From a virus: 36,706 bases of DNA. The notes beneath the pieces were generated by a model. The model ran no database searches. It was not told the DNA's origin and saw only the letters and a program-made list of their open reading frames with translations. Of this stretch, positions 30,846-36,084 are shown one piece after another. The position numbers and the translations under genes were made by a program. Numbering within the stretch: position 1 is the stretch's first letter; every line of letters begins with the position of its first letter. The stretch is from IMG/VR virus record IMGVR_UViG_3300036402_000058, positions 1 to 36,706 of that record, one strand, 5' to 3'.

Positions 30846-31040
30846 ATGCCGATTCGACTCGCCGTTCCGTTACCCGGGCCGTTCGTGTGGATCCCGAATT
30901 TCCGGGGTTCGGCGAGCGTGTTTCTCAACGTGCTGTTCTGCCCGATTATCGTGATGGCATGTATGCTGTATATAGCCATTGTGATTCTCGCGCTGTCGCT
31001 GAACCTCGGTGTGTGGGTATTCCGTACTCTCCGCCGTTGA
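30846..31040 (+). CDS. small membrane protein, 64 aa
   Basis: The ATG at 30846 has no ribosome binding site but sits 6 nt after TAGAGT, so it is probably read from a leaderless mRNA. The first 26 residues are proline-rich and mostly apolar. A long hydrophobic stretch (FLNVLFCPIIVMACMLYIA and on to LSLNLGVWVF) gives one or two membrane passes before FRTLRR. The function is unknown. Confidence 0.65.
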   Translation: MPIRLAVPLPGPFVWIPNFRGSASVFLNVLFCPIIVMACMLYIAIVILALSLNLGVWVFRTLRR

Positions 31041-31065
31041 CACCATTTCAGCAGACAGATAATGT
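31037..31065 (+). promoter_or_regulatory. consensus-like promoter for the histone-like gene
   Basis: TTGACA (31037-31042), 17 nt, TAATGT (31060-31065). The -35 overlaps the stop of the preceding gene. Transcription should begin near 31072, leaving a leader of about 35 nt with GAAAGG (31093-31098) before ATG 31107. Confidence 0.7.
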
Positions 31066-31106
31066 ACCACTTCTAGCCGCGTCGTCTTCTTGAAAGGTTT
31101 CCTTAC

Positions 31107-31856
31107 ATGGCCACCCGTACAGCTCGCAGGACTACCCGTGCGCCGAAGGCCGTCGAACCCCAGATCGAAGAGGAGTTCGAGGACATCGAGGCCGACGAGG
31201 AAGAGGAAGAGGCTCCCAAGCCTGTCCGTCGTCGCGTCGCTCCGGCGAAGAAGGCCCCCGCTCGCCGCAAGGCTGCCCCCGCGCCCGTCGAGGAAGAGGA
31301 CGAGGCCGACGAGCCGGACGAGGAAGAGGACCCGCCCAAGCCCGTGCGCCGTCGTCGCGCTGCGGCGAAGGTGGAGCCCGAGCCCGAGGACGAAGAGGTC
31401 GAGGAGGAGGACGTCGAGCCCGCGCCCAAGAAGCGCAAGCCGGCTGCCAAGGCTCCCGCGAAGAAGGCCGCGAACATCCCCGCGAAGGGGACCCCGTGGC
31501 TCGCCCAGCACCTCACCCAGGTTCTCGGCCGCCCCGTCAACTCGCTCGAATTGCGGACGCAGTTGCGCAAGCTCGCCAACCAGGGCATCCTCGACCGCGC
31601 CGTCGGGACCGACCGGAACCGGTACGAGTTCACCGGCGAGAAGGACCCGGTCGTGATCGAGATCGTCAAGCTGTACAAGTCCGGGGCGGCCGACAAGGCC
31701 AAGGGGAACCGGATCGACAACCTCGCGAAGGCACGCGCCGCGAAGGCTGCGAAGAAGGGAACGGCGGCCCCGGTCAAGGGTCGCAAGGCGAAGGCCGCGC
31801 CCGTCGTCGAGGACGAGGAGTTCGAGGACGACGAGGTCGAAGAGCTCGAGGACTGA
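31107..31856 (+). CDS. histone-like protein: acidic/basic tails around a winged-helix-like core, 249 aa
   Basis: ATG 31107 has GAAAGG upstream. Residues 1-125 alternate acidic blocks (EEEFEDIEADEEEEE) with Lys/Arg/Ala/Pro blocks (PVRRRVAPAKKAPARRKAAP), the latter like actinobacterial HupB/histone H1 tails. The PKPVRRR unit occurs twice. Residues about 130-195 are a folded core (GTPWLAQHLTQVLGRPVN then LELRTQLRKLANQGILDRAV), compatible with a winged helix. The end is basic, then acidic. It probably binds DNA and condenses or regulates it. No exact family is claimed. Confidence 0.8.
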   Translation: MATRTARRTTRAPKAVEPQIEEEFEDIEADEEEEEAPKPVRRRVAPAKKAPARRKAAPAPVEEEDEADEPDEEEDPPKPVRRRRAAAKVEPEPEDEEVEEEDVEPAPKKRKPAAKAPAKKAANIPAKGTPWLAQHLTQVLGRPVNSLELRTQLRKLANQGILDRAVGTDRNRYEFTGEKDPVVIEIVKLYKSGAADKAKGNRIDNLAKARAAKAAKKGTAAPVKGRKAKAAPVVEDEEFEDDEVEELED

Positions 31857-31879
31857 GCCTAACGAAGGAGGTGATCGGC

Positions 31880-31909
31880 TTGACGCGCTTCAATCGCGAG
31901 TGGCTGTGA
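31880..31909 (+). CDS. possible 9-aa peptide behind a perfect Shine-Dalgarno sequence
   Basis: AAGGAGGTGATC (31865-31876) is complementary to the last 12 bases of the usual 16S 3' end. Three bases later TTG opens a 10-codon frame (MTRFNREWL, stop 31907-31909). It follows the histone-like gene by 23 nt. The peptide is unproven; the sequence may act as a ribosome trap or as a remnant of a lost gene start. Confidence 0.3.
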   Translation: MTRFNREWL

Positions 31910-31946
31910 GCTGAATAGGCCTACGCCGGCCGAAAGCTTGACGTGA

Positions 31947-31972
31947 GCGCGATGACCCCCCGACGATCGCGC
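31947..31972 (+). other. 7-bp hairpin in an untranslated stretch
   Basis: GCGCGAT (31947-31953) pairs with ATCGCGC (31966-31972) around 12 nt. The stretch 31910-32061 contains no credible gene, only this hairpin and the stronger terminator at 31992-32048. Confidence 0.45.
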
Positions 31973-31991
31973 GTCCTCCCAGGTACGTCAG

Positions 31992-32048
31992 CACAATGGC
32001 CACACAACGATTTCCGCGTCCACGGGTTTCGTTGTGTGGCCATTTGTG
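31992..32048. terminator. strong bidirectional terminator between convergent genes
   Basis: ATGGCCACACAACGA (31996-32010) pairs perfectly with TCGTTGTGTGGCCAT (32029-32043). The stem extends by A-T and, past one bulge, CAC/GTG to 31992 and 32048. Short T-rich sequence follows on both strands. It lies between the rightward histone-like gene and the leftward gene ending at 32062. Confidence 0.75.
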
Positions 32049-32061
32049 AGAGTGAGGCAGG

Positions 32062-32322
32062 TTACTTGCGCACGAGGAGCGTTGCGTTGCAGCACGCCGT
32101 CTTCAGGTCGGCGTTGACGCGGGGGTAGGTGTGGCCACACGCCGCGCACGAGGAAACGGCGTTTTGCGAGCCGAACGCCTTGCGCGTGGCCGCGTTCGAC
32201 GGCTTCACGAAGGGGTTCAGCTTGAGCGACACTGAGGGGTTCGCGTGGCTGAAGGCGGCCGTCGCGGCGATCGCGTCGACGGCGGCGTTGATGAGGTCGG
32301 CGTTGAGGTTCGTGTTCGTCAT
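32062..32322 (-). CDS. zinc-finger-like protein, 86 aa, leaderless start (minus strand)
   Basis: ATG 32322 lies 6 nt after TAGAGT, with no ribosome binding site, so translation is probably leaderless. The start ATGACGAAC is shared with four other right-arm genes. The first 55 residues are Ala/Asn-rich helices. The end has SSCAACGHTYPRVNADLKTACC, a Cys4/His arrangement fitting one zinc knuckle. It is alone in its transcription unit, closed by the terminator at 31992-32048. Confidence 0.75.
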   Translation of the reverse strand: MTNTNLNADLINAAVDAIAATAAFSHANPSVSLKLNPFVKPSNAATRKAFGSQNAVSSCAACGHTYPRVNADLKTACCNATLLVRK

Positions 32323-32328
32323 ACCCCA

Positions 32329-32358
32329 ACTCTAGCCCACGACAGGTGTCGAGCGCAA
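32329..32358 (-). promoter_or_regulatory. leaderless promoter of the 32322 gene
   Basis: On the minus strand TTGCGC (32358-32353), 18 nt, TAGAGT (32334-32329), then 6 nt to the ATG. The spacer holds CGACA-cc-TGTCG, a possible operator. Confidence 0.65.
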
Positions 32359-32413
32359 GGTTTGCACGAAACTCGCCTCTGACCTGCGGTGACGGCCCAC
32401 ACAAAAGATCTTC

Positions 32414-32442
32414 TTGACACAACGCCAGGCCGAGGTTAAGGT
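32414..32442 (+). promoter_or_regulatory. leaderless promoter of the 32449 gene
   Basis: TTGACA (32414-32419) is a perfect -35. A 17-nt spacer leads to TAAGGT (32437-32442), 6 nt before ATG 32449. It is divergent from the 32322 promoter, with about 55 nt between the two -35 elements. Confidence 0.75.
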
Positions 32443-32448
32443 TGTGTC

Positions 32449-32670
32449 ATGACGAACACGACGCCCACCTTCAACCCGATCCCAGGCCGCGTGTATACGC
32501 TGCTCGTCGCCAGCGGGAAGCTGATCACTGGCCACGTCAACCCCTGCAACTTCACTGTCGGCGTTGGCTACGCTGGCCCCTTCACGCGCGTCTCGATTGT
32601 CACACAGCGCACTGGCCGCTTTCAGGGCTACGTCGACGTTTCGGACATCGTAGATTTCGAATTGCTTTAA
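32449..32670 (+). CDS. small beta-rich protein, 73 aa, leaderless start
   Basis: The ATG at 32449 is 6 nt after the -10 and has no ribosome binding site. After the shared MTN start the chain is beta-rich (GRVYTLLVASGKLITGHVNP; RVSIVTQRTGRFQGYVDV), resembling a small SH3-like barrel. No metal or membrane motif is present. The function is unknown. The tRNA-like element begins 10 nt after its stop. Confidence 0.75.
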   Translation: MTNTTPTFNPIPGRVYTLLVASGKLITGHVNPCNFTVGVGYAGPFTRVSIVTQRTGRFQGYVDVSDIVDFELL

Positions 32671-32679
32671 TTGCTTTAC

Positions 32680-32745
32680 GAGCGATAAGCTTTTACGGAT
32701 TACGCGCGCAAACGCCCGCATCGGGTTCGATCCCCGAATCGCTCA
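32680..32745 (+). tRNA. shortened tRNA-like gene (probable tRNA remnant or attachment-site arm)
   Basis: GAGCGAT (32680-32686) pairs perfectly with ATCGCTC (32738-32744) as an acceptor stem, followed by A. A canonical T arm is present: stem TCGGG/CCCGA (32721-32725, 32733-32737) with loop TTCGATC. Only 34 nt lie between acceptor and T arm, about 7 too few. No normal anticodon stem can be drawn and the D arm is poor. The 3' end is ACGCA, not CCA. It is unlikely to be a working tRNA, and no amino-acid identity is assigned. Confidence 0.55.
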
Positions 32746-32755
32746 CGCATCGAAT

Positions 32756-32785
32756 TTGACCGAGTCGAATTCGACATGTTACGTT
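32756..32785 (+). promoter_or_regulatory. promoter of the HTH gene with palindromic operator in its spacer
   Basis: TTGACC (32756-32761), 18 nt, TACGTT (32780-32785). The spacer contains GTCGAATTCGAC (32764-32775), a perfect 12-bp palindrome exactly where a repressor would block RNA polymerase. Transcription should start near 32792, leaving about 27 nt of leader. Confidence 0.65.
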
Positions 32786-32818
32786 GAAGTCGTTGCCGCA
32801 CAACAAAGGGAGCTTGAC

Positions 32819-33199
32819 ATGTCTGATCTTTCGACGGCCCAGGTGTCCGAACACTTGAGCACGACCCCGAAAATTCTGCGCCGATTCCTGCGCGCCGACG
32901 CGACGTACGCCAACGCGGGGGCTGGCGGCCGATACGCGTTCACGTCGTCCGACCTCCCGACGCTCGCGCGCCGTTTCAAGGCCTGGAACGCCAAGAGCTC
33001 GACGCGTCCCGCGGCTGTGCGTGTGGCGAGCGAGGACGACGACGCCATGAGCGTCGAGATCCTGCAGCGTCGACTGACCTCGCGCGATCGTGAGGCGATT
33101 CGGCTCCTGTCAATTCAGCGCGTCGATCGGCTCGAGGAGCAGCTGAAGGCCCGCGGCCTGCACATCTCCCAGCTCCGCCAGCGCGAGTACGCCTCGTGA
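32819..33199 (+). CDS. helix-turn-helix DNA-binding protein, 126 aa
   Basis: ATG 32819 has AAAGGGAG upstream (32806-32812). Residues 4-50 read STAQVSEHLSTTPKILRRFL, then a GAGGRYAFTSSDLPTLARRF wing, a layout of actinophage HTH proteins with a winged or MerR-like fold. A central Ser/Arg linker and a C-terminal coiled coil (RLEEQLKARGLHISQLRQRE) suggest a dimer. Its own promoter carries a 12-bp palindrome, so autoregulation is likely. Immunity function cannot be shown. Confidence 0.75.
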   Translation: MSDLSTAQVSEHLSTTPKILRRFLRADATYANAGAGGRYAFTSSDLPTLARRFKAWNAKSSTRPAAVRVASEDDDAMSVEILQRRLTSRDREAIRLLSIQRVDRLEEQLKARGLHISQLRQREYAS

Positions 33200-33381
33200 T
33201 TGCACACCTCGTCGTGATTGCCGCCATAGCCCTCGTGCTGTGGCGGCAGTTCCTACTGTCGCAAGCGCCGGGAAAGCATCGCGCGATCGAGCCGCAGCCT
33301 GAGTGGGAAACGCACACGGGTGCGGAGGGCTGGAATTTCGCCGAAACGGCCACCTGGATGCGTGTCAGAGCGAACTTGTAA
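33196..33381 (+). CDS. small membrane-anchored protein, 61 aa
   Basis: GTG 33196 overlaps the HTH gene stop (GTGA). Residues 1-20 are a hydrophobic anchor (IAHLVVIAAIALVLWRQFLL); the remainder is polar with two tryptophans and no cysteine. It is probably a one-pass protein. Coupling to the HTH gene suggests a shared transcript. The function is unknown. Confidence 0.65.
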   Translation: MIAHLVVIAAIALVLWRQFLLSQAPGKHRAIEPQPEWETHTGAEGWNFAETATWMRVRANL

Positions 33382-33420
33382 TAACGCCGGGTATGATTTG
33401 ATGGCTCGTGTGGAGAAGGC

Positions 33421-33762
33421 ATGGCTGCGCGCTCATGTAGGAAATGTGAATTGATGCGCGCAAGGGAAAGTGATGGCCTTTGCGCTGTATGCGGGCTCGT
33501 CAAGGACTTGCGGCGCGAGCACTTGAATGGCGTCCACACCCGCGTTGTTGAGGCCTGTGTGACGTGCACGCGCGAGCGCCAACAGCGCCGCTGGGATTGG
33601 CACGAGGTGTGGGCTGACATCAATTACATCAAGGCGATAGTCAACCTTCGCCTAGCCGGGGGCCACTTCGATTGCGAGCACGAACGAACGCGTACTGCCA
33701 GGTCAAGGTGTCGCGAGCGCAAGCGTGTTGCTCAAGGCTTGCCGCGGAAGTTGAAGTCCTGA
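33421..33762 (+). CDS. cysteine-rich, probably zinc-binding protein, 113 aa
   Basis: An ATG at 33421 has GGAGAAGG upstream (33412-33419); TATGAT at 33392-33397 may be its -10. Three CxxC pairs appear: CRKC (about 6-9), CAVC (21-24) and CVTC (about 46-49), with HLNGVHTRV between the second and third. This resembles small recombination-endonuclease-like zinc folds, but the catalytic His-Asn-His pattern is incomplete. The C-terminus is very basic, fitting nucleic-acid binding. Confidence 0.7.
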   Translation: MAARSCRKCELMRARESDGLCAVCGLVKDLRREHLNGVHTRVVEACVTCTRERQQRRWDWHEVWADINYIKAIVNLRLAGGHFDCEHERTRTARSRCRERKRVAQGLPRKLKS

Positions 33763-33808
33763 TACAGTCACCTTGTACAAAATCAGCGCCTACACAAAAA
33801 GGGACCCA

Positions 33809-34057
33809 ATGCGAATCGGCATTGCTGTACTCGCCCTGTCTTTCCTGCTCGCGGGATGTAACAATCCCGTCAAGGGCGTTGTCGACAACGTCTACCCGCC
33901 TGCGTCGAGCGGCTGTTCCTTCGATCAGTGGGGGATCTCCGTTCGCCAGCTCGGCGACGACGGCGTGGCGGGCGCGAATGACAAGGTCGTCAAGGTCTGC
34001 ACGACTAAGGCCGAGGCCGAGAAGTACAGCCCGAACGATACCTATCCCAAGCCCTAG
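33809..34057 (+). CDS. small lipoprotein, 82 aa
   Basis: ATG 33809 follows AAAAAGGG; an upstream ATG at 33773 is less likely because it would spoil the signal peptide. Residues 1-20 form a lipoprotein signal with the lipobox LLAGC, so Cys20 would be lipidated and the 62-residue mature part held outside the membrane. Two further cysteines (about 40 and 70) may form a disulphide. Phage-encoded lipoproteins often block superinfection; that role is inference here. Confidence 0.8.
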   Translation: MRIGIAVLALSFLLAGCNNPVKGVVDNVYPPASSGCSFDQWGISVRQLGDDGVAGANDKVVKVCTTKAEAEKYSPNDTYPKP

Positions 34058-34068
34058 AAAGGAATGAA

Positions 34069-34176
34069 GTGGGCAAGATCGTCGGCCTCCTTGCTTTCAT
34101 CGGATTCGTCGTCCTGCTCGTGAATTACGGCGCGCAGGCGATCGCTTTCTTCGAAGCGATCAAGAACTTGTTCTAA
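34069..34176 (+). CDS. 35-aa membrane peptide
   Basis: GTG 34069 is preceded by AAAGGA (34058-34062) and lies 11 nt after the lipoprotein stop. The peptide is a single hydrophobic helix (IVGLLAFIGFVVLLVNYGAQ) with a short amphipathic end (FFEAIKNLF). Because it shares a transcript with the lipoprotein and ends at a terminator, the two may work together at the membrane. The function is unknown. Confidence 0.6.
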   Translation: MGKIVGLLAFIGFVVLLVNYGAQAIAFFEAIKNLF

Positions 34177-34190
34177 CTCCCGGTCTCAGA

Positions 34191-34222
34191 ATGCCCGCGC
34201 ATGATTCGCTCTGCGCGGGCAT
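34191..34222 (+). terminator. terminator after the lipoprotein pair
   Basis: ATGCCCGCGCA (34191-34201) pairs perfectly with TGCGCGGGCAT (34212-34222) around a 10-nt loop. GAGGCAGTTTAAAA follows. The T-run is short and distant, but the 11-bp GC-rich stem is strong. Confidence 0.65.
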
Positions 34223-34255
34223 GAGGCAGTTTAAAAGGAATTAGGCACTCTCGCC

Positions 34256-34275
34256 AAAAGGCCGCTTTCGCGGCC
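34256..34275 (-). terminator. minus-strand terminator with GAAA tetraloop
   Basis: On the minus strand GGCCGC-GAAA-GCGGCC (34275-34260) is followed by TTTT (34259-34256). It ends the leftward pair whose last stop is at 34283. Confidence 0.8.
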
Positions 34276-34282
34276 AGTGGCT

Positions 34283-34429
34283 TTATCGGGATACGTCGAT
34301 GATCACGCCGTCGGCGTTCGTCATGTAGGAATCGAGCTGGCGTTCGGCGGCCTCGAGCCGCTGAGTGACGTCATCGAGGCGGCGTGTCAGCTCCTCGAGC
34401 TGATCAGTCATCGTGCGCTCGCCGTTCAC
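34283..34429 (-). CDS. small coiled-coil protein, 48 aa (minus strand)
   Basis: GTG 34429 overlaps the stop of the 34662 gene (GTGA). An in-frame ATG seven codons in is an alternative. The middle is one amphipathic helix (DQLEELTRRLDDVTQRLEAA then ERQLDS), ending in YMTNADGVIIDVSR. It probably forms a dimer. A terminator follows at once. Confidence 0.65.
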   Translation of the reverse strand: MNGERTMTDQLEELTRRLDDVTQRLEAAERQLDSYMTNADGVIIDVSR

Positions 34430-34662
34430 GGCCGGCCGTTGCGCTCGTCGTGCGCGAGCAGCTCGCCGATCGTGCGATCGTACATGTCAGCCCAGTCGGC
34501 CACGCTCATGCCTCGATCGGCGGCGTAGTCCTGTAGCATCGGCGCAAGCTCCTGACGCATCGCGTATTCGCGATTGACAGGGGTTGGCCACGCGTGAGGC
34601 AAGCCTCGAGCGCGCCTGGCGGCCTCGGCGGCGTTGCGATCGCGATCACGTTGTGTCGTCAT
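34426..34662 (-). CDS. unknown helical protein, 78 aa (minus strand)
   Basis: ATG 34662 lies 6 nt after TAGCGT with no ribosome binding site, so a leaderless start is likely. The first 20 residues are very basic (RDRDRNAAEAARRARG). The rest is helical and acidic (DYAADRGMSVADWADMYDRT). It is coupled to the 34429 gene. No family is recognised. Confidence 0.7.
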   Translation of the reverse strand: MTTQRDRDRNAAEAARRARGLPHAWPTPVNREYAMRQELAPMLQDYAADRGMSVADWADMYDRTIGELLAHDERNGRP

Positions 34663-34668
34663 ACTGAG

Positions 34669-34674
34669 ACGCTA
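34669..34674 (-). promoter_or_regulatory. -10 element for a leaderless leftward transcript
   Basis: TAGCGT on the minus strand lies 6 nt before ATG 34662. No good -35 at 17-18 nt is seen, so it rests mainly on the spacing shared with the other right-arm starts. Confidence 0.4.
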
Positions 34675-34729
34675 TCACACCTGGCGGGCGCGACTCAGGG
34701 GATTTGACAAGATCTTTTTTTCCCTGACG

Positions 34730-34751
34730 AAAGCGCCACACGAGGTGGCGC
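34730..34751 (-). terminator. terminator after the 35082 gene
   Basis: On the minus strand GCGCCAC (34751-34745) pairs with GTGGCGC (34739-34733) around a 5-nt loop, then TTTCGTC. It begins 8 nt after the stop of the leftward gene. The T-run is short. Confidence 0.55.
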
Positions 34752-34758
34752 AGTGTCA

Positions 34759-35082
34759 TCAGATGTTGCGCATCGAGGCATTCAGCGTCGAGGCGTCGAG
34801 CTTCGCGCAGCGCGGGCACGTCGGGCGCTCGTCGATCGTAATTTCGCTGAGCGCGTAGTCAGGCGAGGCGAACGGCTTGCCCGTGCAGGCCGGGATCGAG
34901 ATCGAGTCGTCGAAGATCGCGTAATGCGTCGTCTTCGAGCCCTTCCCCTGAATCGTCGTGTAGGTGGCCTGCTTGGCCGACTTGATCGAGGCCGCGCGCT
35001 GGCGGCGGCAGATGGCGCGAGCCACCTTCGTGCGCGGGTGGGTGCAGGCGGCGTGGGCGCTGGAGTTCGTCGTGTTCGTCAT
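34759..35082 (-). CDS. Cys/His protein, 107 aa, leaderless start; N-terminus paralogous to the 35190 gene (minus strand)
   Basis: ATG 35082 lies 6 nt after TATACT; there is no ribosome binding site, and the longer frame to 35145 is not needed. Residues 9-28 (AHAACTHPRTKVARAICRR) closely match HAACDHPSTPAARAACRR of the divergent 35190 gene. The C-terminal part has CTGKPF and PTCPRCAKL, suggesting a zinc site. The role is unknown. It is alone in its transcript. Confidence 0.75.
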   Translation of the reverse strand: MTNTTNSSAHAACTHPRTKVARAICRRQRAASIKSAKQATYTTIQGKGSKTTHYAIFDDSISIPACTGKPFASPDYALSEITIDERPTCPRCAKLDASTLNASMRNI

Positions 35083-35088
35083 AGCACA

Positions 35089-35118
35089 AGTATACGCACA
35101 GTTGACCTGGGAACCCAA
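35089..35118 (-). promoter_or_regulatory. leaderless promoter of the 35082 gene
   Basis: On the minus strand TTGGGT (35118-35113), 18 nt, TATACT (35094-35089), then 6 nt to the ATG. Confidence 0.65.
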
Positions 35119-35153
35119 GCCTGTTTCGCCAGTTTCCTTGTGCAAACTAAACC

Positions 35154-35182
35154 TTGCGCTGTACGCGCCACCTATGTAAGGT
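35154..35182 (+). promoter_or_regulatory. leaderless promoter of the 35190 gene
   Basis: TTGCGC (35154-35159), 17 nt, TAAGGT (35177-35182), then 7 nt to ATG 35190. The surrounding AAACCTTGCGCT also occurs at the 32322 promoter (minus strand). It is divergent from the 35082 promoter. Confidence 0.65.
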
Positions 35183-35189
35183 GGGTGTC

Positions 35190-35720
35190 ATGACGAACCG
35201 AACCTCACACGCCGCCTGTGATCACCCGTCTACGCCCGCCGCACGCGCCGCGTGTCGGCGTGGCCACGATCTTGAGGCTAAGCGCATGACGAGCGCCGCG
35301 ACCTCGACTGACCCCGCCATTCGCGCGTTCTACAACGTCGACAGCAGCTCTGAGCTTGACGCTATGAACGCCGATTTCACGAGCGAGCGTGCACACGCCA
35401 AGCCGCGCACGACGGCTGTCGCGCGTAAGCTCAAGCGCGTGAAGCCGGCTCGTAAGCCCTCGGCTCGCGATGGCTGGGAAAACGTCCTGAGCGTGCTCAA
35501 GCGTCAAATCGAACAGCGCGGCCACGCGTCGGCGTACCTTACGCCTGTTGAGGGCTACGAGGATGGCGACTGGGCGAGCGACGAGGACGGCGAGGGCGAC
35601 GTGCTGAGCGTCAAAATCTTCGCGATCAGCGACACCTCGAACCCGGTTTTCGACTGCAAAGAATACAGCGGCTCTGAGCTGACGATCAGCCTGAGCGACA
35701 TCGCCGACATTCGCCTGTAA
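35190..35720 (+). CDS. unknown protein with Cys/His N-terminus, 176 aa, leaderless start
   Basis: The ATG at 35190 starts with the shared ATGACGAAC, 7 nt after the -10. Residues 7-24 carry the HAAC-x-HP-x-T motif and ARAACRR that it shares with the divergent 35082 gene. A disordered basic middle (residues 70-95) leads to a beta-rich C-terminal domain (DVLSVKIFAISDTSNPVFDC then SGSELTISLSDIADIRL). It probably binds nucleic acid through the N-terminal part; that is inference. Two more genes follow on the same transcript. Confidence 0.75.
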   Translation: MTNRTSHAACDHPSTPAARAACRRGHDLEAKRMTSAATSTDPAIRAFYNVDSSSELDAMNADFTSERAHAKPRTTAVARKLKRVKPARKPSARDGWENVLSVLKRQIEQRGHASAYLTPVEGYEDGDWASDEDGEGDVLSVKIFAISDTSNPVFDCKEYSGSELTISLSDIADIRL

Positions 35721-35736
35721 CGAACCTGAACGAGGC

Positions 35737-36081
35737 ATGATGAACCTTCGCGTTGACATTCCCGCTCGCGCTGACGACAGCGTTCGAGCCGCTCGATACT
35801 TGCACGTCGCACGGCTGCTCGGCCTGAGCGACGTCGCGTACGAGGTGGCTGATGACGCGCTCGAGGCCGAGGTTTACGACGACCCGACACGTGACGCGCT
35901 GCTCCTCCTGGCTCAAGCCTCGTTCACGAGCGACGACGACTACGACGACTTCAGGTATGAGCTTCGCGCGGCGCTCGGGATTCTCGACGAGGATGACATG
36001 ATCCTTGAAGAGGACGACGTCGATGACGAGGACGACGCCAATCCCGATTCCGAGATCGAAGCTGACTACAGCGAGGAATGA
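35737..36081 (+). CDS. very acidic protein, 114 aa
   Basis: ATG 35737 (or 35740) follows ACGAGGC. The N-terminal 70 residues are helical (ARADDSVRAARYLHVARLLG), and the last 35 are mostly Asp and Glu (DEDDMILEEDDVDDEDD). Such acidic tails can mimic DNA, as in some anti-restriction proteins, but no such family is recognised. It is cotranscribed with its neighbours (16-nt and 3-nt gaps). Confidence 0.75.
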   Translation: MMNLRVDIPARADDSVRAARYLHVARLLGLSDVAYEVADDALEAEVYDDPTRDALLLLAQASFTSDDDYDDFRYELRAALGILDEDDMILEEDDVDDEDDANPDSEIEADYSEE

Positions 36082-36084
36082 GCC

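Noticed and set aside
32129-32335. Plus-strand frame of 68 residues opposite the 32322 gene
   Set aside because: Shadow of a minus-strand gene with a clear promoter, shared start motif and zinc-like cysteines.
33421-33762. HNH or endonuclease VII-type nuclease
   Set aside because: CxxC pairs and a His-Asn-x-x-His stretch are present, but the catalytic Asp/His-His pattern is not, so only zinc binding is claimed.
34277-34528. Plus-strand frame of 83 residues
   Set aside because: It runs antisense to two coupled minus-strand genes that have their own terminator.
36001-36080. Acidic C-terminus of the 35737 gene as a DNA-mimic anti-restriction protein
   Set aside because: Acidic composition alone is not enough; no Ocr- or ArdA-like pattern is visible.
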